Below, in pieces: positions 36,578 through 44,642 of a stretch of 64,000 nt of DNA. Made by a program: the position numbers and the translations under genes. Below the pieces are notes generated by a model that did not search any database, was not told the origin of the DNA, and worked only from the letters and a program-made list of their open reading frames with translations. Origin of the DNA: 2-01-FULL-40-13 sp964433155 (GTDB lineage: Bacteria; Patescibacteriota; Microgenomatia; UBA1406; GWC2-37-13); assembly GCA_964433155.1 (NCBI GenBank), contig CAYSQE010000004.1, positions 17,179-81,178 of the forward strand, read 5' to 3'. Every line of letters begins with the position of its first letter. The stretch's first letter is position 1.

Positions 36578-37582
36578 ATGGAAAAAATAGAACTAAAGAA
36601 AAAATTGGAGAGTATTATCGCAAAAGCAAATATCCCTTTGAAAAAGAAAAAGCTTGGTATATTGGAAAAGCAAACCTACGATCCAATATTTTGGCAGGAT
36701 AGTAGGAAGGCTGCTGACGTGATGAAAAAAATCAACGACTTAAAAAGGGAAATAGAAGATGTTGAAATGATGCAGCTTTTGTTTGAGGAAAATCTGTTAA
36801 AAGAAGCAGAAGAACTCATTAAAAAATACGAAATTCTTTTATTTCTCTCTGGATCTTTTGATAAAGGCGACGCAATATTTGCCATTCATGCAGGCCAAGG
36901 CGGAACAGAGGCGATGGACTGGGCCCAAATGCTTTTTCGTATGTATACACGATATTTTGAAAAAAAAGGCTGGCATTTTGAGGAAATCGACCGTGTACCA
37001 GGAGACGAGGCTGGTATTAAAAGTAGTATATTAAACGTTTATGGAAATTTCGCCTATGGATATCTTAAAGCTGAGGCAGGTGTACATCGTTTAGTCAGAC
37101 AGTCTCCCTTTAACGCTGATAAATTAAGGCAAACTTCTTTTGCGCTAGTTGAGGTTTTACCAATCATCGAAGACAGAGATATTCATGTTAAAGATGAAGA
37201 TCTTGAATGGCAGTTTTTTAGAAGCGGTGGCAAAGGTGGACAAAACGTAAATAAAGTCGCAACCGCAGTGCGATTAACTCATAAACCATCAGGGATCATT
37301 GTAACTTGTCAACAAGAAAGATATCAAGGAGCTAATCGAGAAAATGCCCTAAAGATTCTTCGGGCAAAGCTATGGCAGATTCAGGAAGAAAAGAGACAAA
37401 ATGAAATTGAATCTTTTAAAAAAGTAAAAATGGCTTCTTGGGGTAGACAAATTAGATCCTATGTACTACATCCTTATAAATTAATTAAAGATCTTCGAAC
37501 TGATCATGAAGAAACAAATACTGACTCTATCCTCGCTGGAGAACTAGATGGATTTATTGAAGCATATTTGAAAAAGAACTGA
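36578..37582 (+). CDS. prfB: Peptide chain release factor 2
   Basis: This 334-residue class-I release factor has the catalytic GGQ at residues 220-222 (SGGKGGQNVNKV), which triggers peptide release in the ribosome. The codon-reading tripeptide is SPF (residues 176-178, in VRQSPFNADKLR), the RF2 type that reads UAA and UGA. The frame is open from ATG, so the +1 programmed frameshift seen in many prfB genes is absent. RF2 plus several genes ending in TGA argues for the standard code and against the UGA-glycine code of some CPR groups. An extended -10 (TGaTAGAAT, 36554-36562) lies 15 nt upstream. Confidence 0.96.
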   Translation: MEKIELKKKLESIIAKANIPLKKKKLGILEKQTYDPIFWQDSRKAADVMKKINDLKREIEDVEMMQLLFEENLLKEAEELIKKYEILLFLSGSFDKGDAIFAIHAGQGGTEAMDWAQMLFRMYTRYFEKKGWHFEEIDRVPGDEAGIKSSILNVYGNFAYGYLKAEAGVHRLVRQSPFNADKLRQTSFALVEVLPIIEDRDIHVKDEDLEWQFFRSGGKGGQNVNKVATAVRLTHKPSGIIVTCQQERYQGANRENALKILRAKLWQIQEEKRQNEIESFKKVKMASWGRQIRSYVLHPYKLIKDLRTDHEETNTDSILAGELDGFIEAYLKKN

Positions 37583-37590
37583 TAAAAGAA

Positions 37591-37619
37591 TTGTTTTTTT
37601 AATATTTCCTTGCTATGCT
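37591..37619 (+). promoter_or_regulatory. Promoter of the 37626-39642 unit
   Basis: TTGTTT (37591-37596), a 17-bp spacer and an extended -10 TG-C-TATGCT (37611-37619) end 6 nt before ATG 37626. It is the most complete of the start-adjacent promoters and would give a leaderless mRNA. Confidence 0.6.
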
Positions 37620-37625
37620 TTTTAT

Positions 37626-38072
37626 ATGGATAATCCAGTAAAGAATGAAAAGCTCATTCATAATTTAGATTCTTCTGATGCAAGTGAAAAAATCACAATA
37701 AAATCCTTCATTATATTTTTAGTTATTGCCAGTATAGCTGGGTTAGCGGTTGGTTTTTTGTTTTCTTTGATAAAAAAAGCGACTACAGTTTCTCAGGGAA
37801 CGAAATCAGCAAAGGCAGAAAAAACCGCTGGAATTGCTGATAAAAAAACATTTAAGGATAAAGCAGAGGGAACATTGAAAGAAGGCGGGGTTGACGGTGA
37901 AGGCAACTTTCATCTTGAAAGACCTGGAGGCAAATCACAAAATGTCTATCTTACCTCAACAACTGTAGATTTGTCTCAATATCTGGGTAAAAAAGTACGT
38001 GTATGGGGAGAAACATTTCAAGCTGAAAAAGCTGGTTGGCTCATGGATGTTGGATTAGTTGAAGTTCTCTAA
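37626..38072 (+). CDS. Single-pass membrane protein with an OB-like C-terminal domain
   Basis: This 148-residue protein has an N-terminal cytoplasmic tail, one helix (about residues 27-47, FIIFLVIASIAGLAVGFLF) and an extracytoplasmic part. The last 75 residues (EGTLKEGGVDGEGNFHLE, VYLTSTTVDLSQYLGKKVRVWGET) look like a small beta-barrel of OB type. It is the first gene of the unit with ftsE and ftsX and shares one base with ftsE (TAATG). The location suggests a role beside the divisome, but I do not recognise the family. Confidence 0.65.
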   Translation: MDNPVKNEKLIHNLDSSDASEKITIKSFIIFLVIASIAGLAVGFLFSLIKKATTVSQGTKSAKAEKTAGIADKKTFKDKAEGTLKEGGVDGEGNFHLERPGGKSQNVYLTSTTVDLSQYLGKKVRVWGETFQAEKAGWLMDVGLVEVL

Positions 38073-38749
38073 TGATTAAATTTGAAAACGTCACAAAAAA
38101 ATTCCACTTAGGTAACACCGCCCTTGAGAATATCTCTTTTGAGATTGAGAATAAGGAATTTGTTTTTTTTGTCGGTCCATCAGGTGCTGGAAAAACTACT
38201 ATTCTTAAACTAATTTTAAGAGAATCACTCCCCACATCTGGTTCAGTTGTTATTGAAGATTTTGAAGTCACAGCAAAAAAATTTCATAAAATCGAAGCTT
38301 TACGAAGAAAGATTGGAATGATTTTTCAAGACTTTAAAATTCTTATTGACAAGAATATATTTGAAAATATTGCTCTAGGACTTAAAATATTAGGTTTACC
38401 TGATGACCAAATCAAGAAAGAAGTAAAAGAAGCGCTGGGACTTGTTGGGCTATCAAAGAAAGAGATGATTTTCCCAGCTCAACTTTCTGCGGGTGAACTA
38501 CAAAGAGTTGCGATAGCCAGGGCGATTGTAGGAAATAGAGAGATCATCTTAGCTGATGAACCAACTGGTAACCTTGATCCACAAACAACTTGGGAAATAA
38601 TGAAAATCTTTAAAAAATTGGAAGGAAAAAAAACACTCATCATTGCAAGTCATAATACCGACGTTGTAAATAGCTTTCAGAAAAGAGTTATTGCTTTAAA
38701 ACAAGGAAAGCTTATAAAAGATGAACGAAAGGGGAGGTATGAAATATGA
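38072..38749 (+). CDS. ftsE: Cell division ATP-binding protein FtsE
   Basis: This 225-residue ABC ATPase has Walker A GPSGAGKTT (about residues 35-43), Q-loop FQDFKIL, signature LSAGELQRVAIARA (a variant of LSGGEQ), Walker B ILADEPTGNLD and the H-loop at ASHNTD. FtsE pairs with FtsX at the division site and, by ATP hydrolysis, activates extracytoplasmic murein hydrolases through EnvC-type proteins. ftsX follows with a 4-nt overlap and an M23/EnvC-like gene comes next, which supports that role over a general LolD-type exporter. Confidence 0.9.
   Translation: MIKFENVTKKFHLGNTALENISFEIENKEFVFFVGPSGAGKTTILKLILRESLPTSGSVVIEDFEVTAKKFHKIEALRRKIGMIFQDFKILIDKNIFENIALGLKILGLPDDQIKKEVKEALGLVGLSKKEMIFPAQLSAGELQRVAIARAIVGNREIILADEPTGNLDPQTTWEIMKIFKKLEGKKTLIIASHNTDVVNSFQKRVIALKQGKLIKDERKGRYEI
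38731..38738 (+). promoter_or_regulatory. Shine-Dalgarno for ftsX
   Basis: GGGGAGGT, 7 nt before ATG 38746, within the end of ftsE. This is one of the few clear ribosome-binding sites in the window. It supports coupled translation of ftsE and ftsX. Confidence 0.75.
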
Positions 38750-39642
38750 ACGACATTTTCAATTCTCTTAGAAGAACACCATACCAATCATTAGCTGCTT
38801 TTTTAATTTTATTTTTTACTCTTTTTATGTCAACTATAATGCTTGTCTCGTTAACTTTTCTCTATGGTCTTTTAGGATATGTAGAGACAAGACCTCAAGT
38901 TACAGTTTATTTCCAAACAAATTCACCAGAAAATACCATTTTTAAAATTCGCGACAGTCTCACGAATTCCGAAAAAGTGCAATCGATTAAATATATCTCA
39001 AAAGAAAATGCTTATAAAATTTATAAGCAACTGAATAAAGACAATCCATTGCTTCTTGAAATGGTTTCTCCCGATATATTGCCTGCATCGTTAGAAATAT
39101 TTGCTAAAAAACCATCATATCTTCCGGAACTTGCTGATTTTTTAAAGAAGCAACCTGGTGTTGATGAGGTTAATTTCCAAAAAGATATTCTCAACCGTCT
39201 TTTAACCTTAACAAATATCTTAAGAAAAACAACTATTGTATTTTTCATTTTTCTGATGCTTTTGTCTATTCTTGTACTCACTACTACCACTCTCTTTAAA
39301 ATTGCTCTAAAAAAAGACGAGATAGAACTTTTGAGACTCTTGGGTGCAAGCAACTTTTACATAAAAAAACCATTTCTCATCGAGGCGCTTTTGTTCGGAA
39401 TAGCAGCTTCAGTTACATCTTTTGTAATAATCTTAGGTATTTTATTTTATCTTAAGTCTTTTTTGGCTTCGTATCTTGCCGGTATACCTCAACTTACGCT
39501 CTTACCTGAGTTCATCCAATTAAAAGTCTGGCCGATCAACTTGACCTTTCTATTTGTCATGTTTCTTTTTTCTTCGCTTTTTGGGATCATTATTGCTTTA
39601 CTCGCTACCCTACTAGCAACTCAAAAGTATTTAAAAATTTGA
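38746..39642 (+). CDS. ftsX: Cell division protein FtsX
   Basis: This 298-residue protein has the FtsX layout: a short cytoplasmic tail, one helix (about 18-45), an extracytoplasmic domain of about 120 residues (VTVYFQTNSPENTIFKIRDSL, VQSIKYISKENAYKIY, LPASLEIFAKKPSYL), then three helices, with LLRLLGASNFYIKKPFLIEALLFG between the second and third. It forms the membrane part of the FtsEX complex. The stop codon lies inside a perfect 14-bp hairpin (39630-39660). The gene after it is an EnvC-like protein, the expected partner. Confidence 0.92.
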   Translation: MNDIFNSLRRTPYQSLAAFLILFFTLFMSTIMLVSLTFLYGLLGYVETRPQVTVYFQTNSPENTIFKIRDSLTNSEKVQSIKYISKENAYKIYKQLNKDNPLLLEMVSPDILPASLEIFAKKPSYLPELADFLKKQPGVDEVNFQKDILNRLLTLTNILRKTTIVFFIFLMLLSILVLTTTTLFKIALKKDEIELLRLLGASNFYIKKPFLIEALLFGIAASVTSFVIILGILFYLKSFLASYLAGIPQLTLLPEFIQLKVWPINLTFLFVMFLFSSLFGIIIALLATLLATQKYLKI

Positions 39643-39660
39643 TCGCATCAAATTTTTAAA
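39630..39660 (+). terminator. Perfect 14-bp hairpin over the ftsX stop
   Basis: Two 14-nt arms (39630-39643 and 39647-39660) pair perfectly around a 3-nt CGC loop and contain the ftsX TGA. The stem is almost pure A/T apart from two G-C pairs. No long U-tract follows, so it may act as a bidirectional A/T terminator or an mRNA 3' protector. The gene after it has its own -10 box. Confidence 0.5.
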
Positions 39661-39673
39661 CGTTCTCCTAAGT

Positions 39674-39679
39674 TATAAT
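39674..39679 (+). promoter_or_regulatory. -10 box adjacent to the 39686 start
   Basis: TATAAT ends 6 nt before ATG 39686, just after the ftsX hairpin. It predicts an independent leaderless transcript for the EnvC-like gene. Confidence 0.5.
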
Positions 39680-39685
39680 AATAGT

Positions 39686-40867
39686 ATGATAAGAAAAATT
39701 ATTGTTTTTTTTCTTCTTATTTTTCATCTATCCTTGAGTCCTGTTTTTTCACAACAAAATGCAAGCGATGTTGCAAAAAAAATTGAAGAGTATCAAAAAA
39801 AGCTCAACGAATTGGCTCAACAAAGAGATTCTCTTTCTTCACAGATTCAATATATGACAACACAGATCAGTTTGACAACTCTGCGAATTCAAGAGACTGA
39901 AGAAAAAATTATCACCACACAGAAAGAAATTGAGATACTCAATTCCAGAATCGAAGGCCTAGACACAGCTCTTAGTCACCTCTCAAAATTACTCCTTAGA
40001 AAAGTTGTGGTGAGTTATAAAAAAAGAGCTATCTCTGTTTTTGACATGCTTTTGGATAGTGAAAATGCTAATGATTTTATAAGTCGGGTAAAATATTTAA
40101 AGACCGCCCAACAGAGTAATCAAAAACTCCTAGTTCAAGTTCAGGAGACGAAACTTAACTTTGAAGAACAAAAAAGATTGAGAGAGACTAAAACAGTTGA
40201 ATTAAAAACACTGGAAAAACAACTGAACGCTCAGAAAGATGAACTCAACAATCAAAAAGCCGCTAAGCAAAAACTTCTCGCGGTTACTCAAAACGATGAA
40301 AATGTCTACCAGAGACTACTTGAACGGGCCCGGGCTGAATATGCGGCCATCCAAGGCATCATAGCGGGAGCTGGTACAGAAACAAAGTTAAAAGAAGTTA
40401 AAAAGGGAGATACGATTGCTTCAGTCATTTCCGGCGCATCGTGTAATTCTTCTGGAGGTCACCTTCATTTTATCGTTCAGGAAAACGGTACGGTATCTAA
40501 TCCTTTTGCCTATTTAAAGTCTGTTGATTATACTAACTGTTCAGGATCATCCTCAGGATCATCCTGCGAATCATCCGATAGTGATTCATTCAATCCATCT
40601 GGTAGTTGGGACTGGCCGCTTAATCCACCAATTGAGTTGGAGCAAGGATATGGAAGCACCTGGGCAACAAGAAATACCTGGGTAGGTAGAATTTATAGCT
40701 TTCATAACGGTATAGACATTAATGGTTCTTCAAGCTCTGCCTTTGCTGTGGCCGATGGCGATCTATACAGGGGAAGTTATTCTGTCGGCTGCACGCTCCC
40801 ATATGTCAAACTAGTCCACAAAGACTCTAATACGGTGACTTTTTATCTTCATGTTTATTCTTTATAA
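39686..40867 (+). CDS. EnvC-like coiled-coil protein with a circularly permuted M23 peptidase domain
   Basis: This 393-residue secreted protein has a signal peptide (residues 1-22) and a long coiled coil (about 25-225), as in EnvC, the activator partner of FtsEX. The M23 (LytM) elements then appear in reversed order. The normally C-terminal half comes first: VKKGDTIASVISG, GGHLHF with H259/H261, SNPFAYL. A Ser/Cys-rich linker (276-300) follows. Then comes the normally N-terminal half: WDWPLNPPIELEQGYG, HNGIDING with H340/D344, AVADGD, and FYLHVYSL with H389 at the very end. All four metal or catalytic residues are therefore present, and the enzyme may be active. It directly follows ftsEX. Confidence 0.8.
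   Translation: MIRKIIVFFLLIFHLSLSPVFSQQNASDVAKKIEEYQKKLNELAQQRDSLSSQIQYMTTQISLTTLRIQETEEKIITTQKEIEILNSRIEGLDTALSHLSKLLLRKVVVSYKKRAISVFDMLLDSENANDFISRVKYLKTAQQSNQKLLVQVQETKLNFEEQKRLRETKTVELKTLEKQLNAQKDELNNQKAAKQKLLAVTQNDENVYQRLLERARAEYAAIQGIIAGAGTETKLKEVKKGDTIASVISGASCNSSGGHLHFIVQENGTVSNPFAYLKSVDYTNCSGSSSGSSCESSDSDSFNPSGSWDWPLNPPIELEQGYGSTWATRNTWVGRIYSFHNGIDINGSSSSAFAVADGDLYRGSYSVGCTLPYVKLVHKDSNTVTFYLHVYSL
40541..40576 (+). repeat. 12-nt tandem repeat in the linker of the M23 gene
   Basis: There are two identical units (TCAGGATCATCC at 40541-40552 and 40553-40564) and one diverged unit (40565-40576). They encode Ser-Gly-Ser-Ser type linker residues between the two swapped halves of the peptidase domain. 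Copy number could vary between strains. Confidence 0.75.
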
Positions 40868-40876
40868 TGATTTTGT

Positions 40877-40896
40877 CGATTATAGTCCATTGACAC
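40877..40896 (+). promoter_or_regulatory. Shared promoter-upstream element, copy B
   Basis: TTATAGTCCATTGACA with a perfect -35 TTGACA (40890-40895). A CAAGAT hexamer (40913-40918) lies 17 bp on and 9 nt before ATG 40928. The same 15-nt core occurs on the minus strand at 31643-31664 and 62821-62840. Confidence 0.5.
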
Positions 40897-40927
40897 TCGT
40901 ATATTTTAAACGCAAGATGAAAAATAT

Positions 40928-42217
40928 ATGGGTAAAAAATTAATCCTCCCTTCTTTTTTTTTATTAATCTTTTTCTTTATTTTTCCACAGAAAATTCATG
41001 CAGTTGTAACAACTATTTCAAATGTTCCTTCAAATATTTCATATGGCGAATTCACAATTGACGTCGTTATCTCTGGAGCAGCAATAGGAACAAATTACTT
41101 AAGGGTCGATTTATATAAATCTGGTACATCAAATTATTTTGGAGAAACGTATAATGGGTCCGACTGGTACAAAGAAAGTGATCATGGTAAGTATTTGTCT
41201 GTAACAATCCAATCAGGAGTTGACTGGTCTGGACAAATTCAAGGACGCGCAGGAAATCCATCCTCAGCAGAATATGACGGGCCTGGAAGGTATAAATTAA
41301 GAATAAGAAGATATACTGCATCAGGTAGTTACAATACAACCGAAGCAAATAACAGCGCCGTGGATGTTACGATTAATATTGAATTATCATCTCCAGCGCC
41401 GTCAGAAATCCCCTCGCCAACTGGAGATCAATCTTTACCTTCAACACCAACCGAGATTGTTACTCAAACAATGCCTCCAGCTTCCAACTCCCAACCTCAA
41501 TCTTACACCAACGTCTACATTTCAGAAGTCATGGTTGACCCGGAAAACGGCAATGAATGGGTAGAAGTATATAATGGAAATGGCTTTTCTGCAGATTTGG
41601 ATAGTTGGTATATAGACGATATTGAAAATGCAGGATCTACAGCAAAAAAATTTTCTCTTTCTATAAACGCAAAAAGTTATGCTGTGTTTGAACTATCAAG
41701 TTCTATTTTTAATAATGAAGGAGATTATGTTAGACTACTAGATTTTAATCAACATGAAATCGATAGCTTTCAATATCAATCGTCTGAAAAAGGAAAAAGT
41801 TTGGGTCGAACATCTTTTGACGATGATTATTTCTGTCCACAAAATCAATCAAAAGGTTCTATAAATAATCCTTGTATTAATCCAACCACAACTAGTACAA
41901 CCAAACCGACCTCGATTACTAATCCAACTTTAGTAAAAACACCAATGCAGGTTATAAATCCAACTACTCACTCTACACCAACAAAAAAAATTGCTACACC
42001 GACACAATTTGTTATTTTTTCCCAAAACCAGCCAATAATTTCTGGTTCATCCTATGAAGATAACATTAACGTCTTGGGAATCTCAACAAAGAATGACGCA
42101 TCTATAGATTCCCGAAGTCATGCCCTTGTTTCATCTCTTTCGTTTATTTCATTTTCATATGCTGCTCTGGCTATTCTTTCAATTCTTCTTAAGTTGAAAT
42201 ATAATCCACCCTCTTAA
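40928..42217 (+). CDS. Secreted or anchored lamin-tail-domain protein
   Basis: This 429-residue protein has a signal peptide (to about residue 27, ending KIHAVVTT), a first beta domain (about 30-155), a Pro/Ser/Thr linker, then a lamin tail domain at about 195-320: VYISEVMVDPENGNEWVEVYN, DLDSWYIDDIENAG, SYAVFELSSSIFNNEGDYVRL. A Thr/Pro-rich stalk and a C-terminal helix (about 400-420) follow, then a short basic tail. The layout is that of a cell-surface protein anchored at its C-terminus. The Thr/Ser-rich stretches would suit O-glycosylation by the GT39-like enzymes of this genome (inference). Confidence 0.75.
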   Translation: MGKKLILPSFFLLIFFFIFPQKIHAVVTTISNVPSNISYGEFTIDVVISGAAIGTNYLRVDLYKSGTSNYFGETYNGSDWYKESDHGKYLSVTIQSGVDWSGQIQGRAGNPSSAEYDGPGRYKLRIRRYTASGSYNTTEANNSAVDVTINIELSSPAPSEIPSPTGDQSLPSTPTEIVTQTMPPASNSQPQSYTNVYISEVMVDPENGNEWVEVYNGNGFSADLDSWYIDDIENAGSTAKKFSLSINAKSYAVFELSSSIFNNEGDYVRLLDFNQHEIDSFQYQSSEKGKSLGRTSFDDDYFCPQNQSKGSINNPCINPTTTSTTKPTSITNPTLVKTPMQVINPTTHSTPTKKIATPTQFVIFSQNQPIISGSSYEDNINVLGISTKNDASIDSRSHALVSSLSFISFSYAALAILSILLKLKYNPPS

Positions 42218-42222
42218 TATTG

Positions 42223-42228
42223 TATTAT
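42223..42228 (+). promoter_or_regulatory. -10-like box adjacent to the vanZ-like start
   Basis: TATTAT ends 7 nt before ATG 42236 in an 18-nt gap. It fits the start-adjacent pattern of this window but is weaker than the other cases. Confidence 0.35.
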
Positions 42229-42235
42229 TTTCCTT

Positions 42236-42634
42236 ATGGGCACTTTTAAACGTCTTTTTTTTTATTGGCTTCCACCACTATTGTGGATGACGGTTATTTT
42301 TTATCTCTCATCACGACTCCGAACGACTGTCACGGGAGAGTTTTTGTATGATTTCCTTATATTCAAAGCACTGCATATGATCGAATACGCAGTACTTTAT
42401 TTTTTCTTATTTCGCGCTTTTTATTCAATCAGTAAGAAGCAATTAACAATTGACAAAAAGCTGTTATTTCCGATTTTTCTTTCAATCGTTTATGCAATAT
42501 CAGATGAACTTCATCAAACATTTGTTCCAACCCGAGAGGGAAAGGTCCGAGACGTATTGATTGATACCGCAGGTATTCTTTTAATGTATATTTATATTAA
42601 GAACAATATCAATTTAATGAAAAAATTGCTTTAA
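42236..42634 (+). CDS. VanZ-like membrane protein
   Basis: This 132-residue protein has about four helices. WLPPLLWMTVIFYLSS, ALHMIEYAVLYF and AISDELHQTFVPTREGKVRDVLIDTAGI are the conserved blocks of the VanZ-like family (PF04892). VanZ confers low-level teicoplanin resistance in enterococci, but most family members have no known role. It probably sits in a unit with the following CAP-domain gene, 2 nt downstream. Confidence 0.85.
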   Translation: MGTFKRLFFYWLPPLLWMTVIFYLSSRLRTTVTGEFLYDFLIFKALHMIEYAVLYFFLFRAFYSISKKQLTIDKKLLFPIFLSIVYAISDELHQTFVPTREGKVRDVLIDTAGILLMYIYIKNNINLMKKLL

Positions 42635-42636
42635 AA

Positions 42637-43563
42637 ATGCATGCTTTCAAGAGATTAATATACCATTTTTTTATCCCTCATGAAGGAAATAATTACAAGG
42701 CTAAAGCCTTGCATGTCGATTTCTTAACATATTATCTTCTTTTCGCTATTTTTATTACTTTTGGATTTAAAATTTTGATTACAAAAACAGGGGATGTTTT
42801 GGGCTTTGCTAGCGATATATCTATCGATAAACTATATCAATTAACCAACGGCGTAAGATTGCAAAATAATCTTACAACTCTTGAATATAACGAAAAGCTA
42901 ACCCAAGCGGCTCAAAAAAAAGCCGCTGATATGTTAGCAAAAAACTACTGGTCACACTATGGACCAAATGGAGAAACTCCTTGGGATTTTTTGCTTACTT
43001 CAGGCTACCAATATGAATTTGCTGGAGAAAATCTCGCAAAAAATTTTCTTTTTAGTCAAGGAGTGATTGATGCATGGATGAACTCTCAAACGCACAAAGA
43101 AAATATTTTAAGAAAAGATTATTCGCAGGTTGGCTTTGCTGTGGTCAACGGCATCTTAAATGGGGAAGAAACCACACTTGTCGTCCAAATGTTTGGTAAA
43201 CCTTTTAGTACACCACTTGTAAAAAAACCAGAAATAAGACCCGAAACCGTTGTAGCTAAAACTCCTGAACTAACTCAACCTATTGCAACTGCGACCATTG
43301 TAGTTAATAAACCAATTGCCCAAACTAAACCTGTCATTTTAGCCCAACAAAAATCTGCGCCTGTAGAAAACAGACTTGTCTCTTTATCATTTAACTCTAG
43401 TTTGGTTTTCTTGCTATTTTTGCTGGTGACTTTAATATCAGATTTTTACTTTGCACATAAACTTCGTATCATAAGAGTAGGAAGTAAAAATCTAGCTCAT
43501 ATTATCTTTATAGGATTTATTTTCTTAGGATTACTATTGCTGACTAAGGGGTCAATATTATAA
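42637..43563 (+). CDS. Membrane-anchored CAP (SCP/PR1) domain protein
   Basis: This 308-residue protein has an N-terminal helix (about 28-48), a CAP domain at about 65-190 (LYQLTNGVRLQNNLTTLEYNEKL, KNYWSHYGPNGETPWDFL, AGENLAKNF, IDAWMNSQTHKENILRKDYSQVGFAV), a Pro/Thr/Val-rich linker and two C-terminal helices. The CAP His and Glu residues (SHY, AGEN, H in QTHKEN) are present. Bacterial CAP proteins such as YkwD are secreted or surface proteins of mostly unknown activity. It is flanked by other envelope genes. Confidence 0.88.
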   Translation: MHAFKRLIYHFFIPHEGNNYKAKALHVDFLTYYLLFAIFITFGFKILITKTGDVLGFASDISIDKLYQLTNGVRLQNNLTTLEYNEKLTQAAQKKAADMLAKNYWSHYGPNGETPWDFLLTSGYQYEFAGENLAKNFLFSQGVIDAWMNSQTHKENILRKDYSQVGFAVVNGILNGEETTLVVQMFGKPFSTPLVKKPEIRPETVVAKTPELTQPIATATIVVNKPIAQTKPVILAQQKSAPVENRLVSLSFNSSLVFLLFLLVTLISDFYFAHKLRIIRVGSKNLAHIIFIGFIFLGLLLLTKGSIL

Positions 43564-43567
43564 AGCT

Positions 43568-43852
43568 ATGAAACATTTTGTAATTCACGTTAAAACAGAG
43601 CTTAAGAAAAATTTATTTGATTATCTTCTTCTTATCACTGCTGGTGTTTTATTTTTACTTTCCTTAAATACTTTTAAAGGAGAAAGACTTTTAGAATTCA
43701 TCATAATTTTTATTTTTATTTCTTTTTACATTATATGGGGCGTTTATCACCACATCATAGAAGATAACCTTCGTCTAAAGACTGTGGTAGAATATATACT
43801 TATTGCTTTTACTCTTATGTTTCTTCTAAAAATTATCATCTTGCCTCATTAA
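43568..43852 (+). CDS. Small membrane protein, three helices
   Basis: This 94-residue protein has three predicted helices (about 19-36, 43-60, 73-90) with a GVYHHIIEDNLRLK loop. I recognise no family. It starts 4 nt after the CAP gene and ends 1 nt before the RmlA-like gene, so it is clearly part of the same unit. Confidence 0.6.
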   Translation: MKHFVIHVKTELKKNLFDYLLLITAGVLFLLSLNTFKGERLLEFIIIFIFISFYIIWGVYHHIIEDNLRLKTVVEYILIAFTLMFLLKIIILPH

Positions 43853-43853
43853 T

Positions 43854-44594
43854 ATGAAAGGAATGATCTTGGCTGGAGGGCTGGCAACCAGACTTAGACC
43901 GCTAACTTTGGTAACCAATAAACATCTTCTTCCTGTCTACAATAAACCGATGATCTTTTATGCGATTGAATCAATGGTCAAGGCTGGTATTAAAGAGGTA
44001 TTGTTATCAACTTCTCCTGATCATGCCGGAGATTTTGCAAATCTGCTCAAGGGTGGCGAAAGCTTTGGTTTACGATTACATTATGCCTTACAACAAAACC
44101 CTAAAGGTGGGATAGCCAATGCAATTGCACTAGCAGAAGAGTTTACCAGAGGCGATAAATTTCTCGTTATCTTAGGAGACAACATTTTTAATGCAAACAA
44201 ATTAAAATCTGCCGTTGAAGAATTTAAAAAAAAGGGGGGAGGCGCTTTGATCTTTGGAGTAAAAATGCCTACAGACTCAAAACAGTACGGAGTGATTGAG
44301 ATTGAAAAAAGTGGTAGAGTTCTATCAATTGAAGAAAAGCCCGAACACCCCAAGTCGAACATCGCCCAAACGGGCATATACATGTATGATAATAGAGTAT
44401 TCGATTTTATCCGAAAATTAAAACCTTCTGCACGAGGAGAACTCGAAGTTACAGATTTGAATAATTTTTATCTGAAAGAGGGAACACTCATCTGTGAACT
44501 TCTCGATTGGTGGATCGATGCGGGAACTTCCTACGATGAACTCTTAAGGGCTAATAACTTGGTTGCTGAAAAGGTGAAAAAAGGAGAACTGTAA
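43854..44594 (+). CDS. RmlA-like sugar-1-phosphate nucleotidyltransferase
   Basis: This 246-residue protein has the N-terminal nucleotide loop MILAGGLATRLRPLT (the usual G in GxGTRL is A), NKHLLPVYNKPMIFYAIES, ILGDNIF, YGVIEIEKSGRVLSIEEKPEHPKSN and TGIYMYDNRVF. These match glucose-1-phosphate thymidylyltransferase (RmlA) and related archaeal enzymes better than UTP enzymes. It makes a nucleotide sugar from hexose-1-P. It is about 45 residues shorter than typical RmlA and lacks most of the C-terminal allosteric part. No rmlB, rmlC or rmlD is in the window. Confidence 0.85.
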   Translation: MKGMILAGGLATRLRPLTLVTNKHLLPVYNKPMIFYAIESMVKAGIKEVLLSTSPDHAGDFANLLKGGESFGLRLHYALQQNPKGGIANAIALAEEFTRGDKFLVILGDNIFNANKLKSAVEEFKKKGGGALIFGVKMPTDSKQYGVIEIEKSGRVLSIEEKPEHPKSNIAQTGIYMYDNRVFDFIRKLKPSARGELEVTDLNNFYLKEGTLICELLDWWIDAGTSYDELLRANNLVAEKVKKGEL

Positions 44595-44624
44595 GAAATT
44601 AATAAAGTAATATTCTCCCTGTTT

Positions 44625-44633
44625 TGTTATAAT
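44625..44633 (+). promoter_or_regulatory. Extended -10 box adjacent to the 44643 start
   Basis: TG-T-TATAAT, a perfect extended -10, ends 9 nt before ATG 44643. Transcription would start close to or at the ATG. Confidence 0.55.
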
Positions 44634-44642
44634 AAATTAGTT

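Noticed and set aside
36578..36700. Programmed +1 frameshift in prfB
   Set aside because: The frame is open from the ATG through GGQ and no in-frame UGA with a slippery CUU is present.
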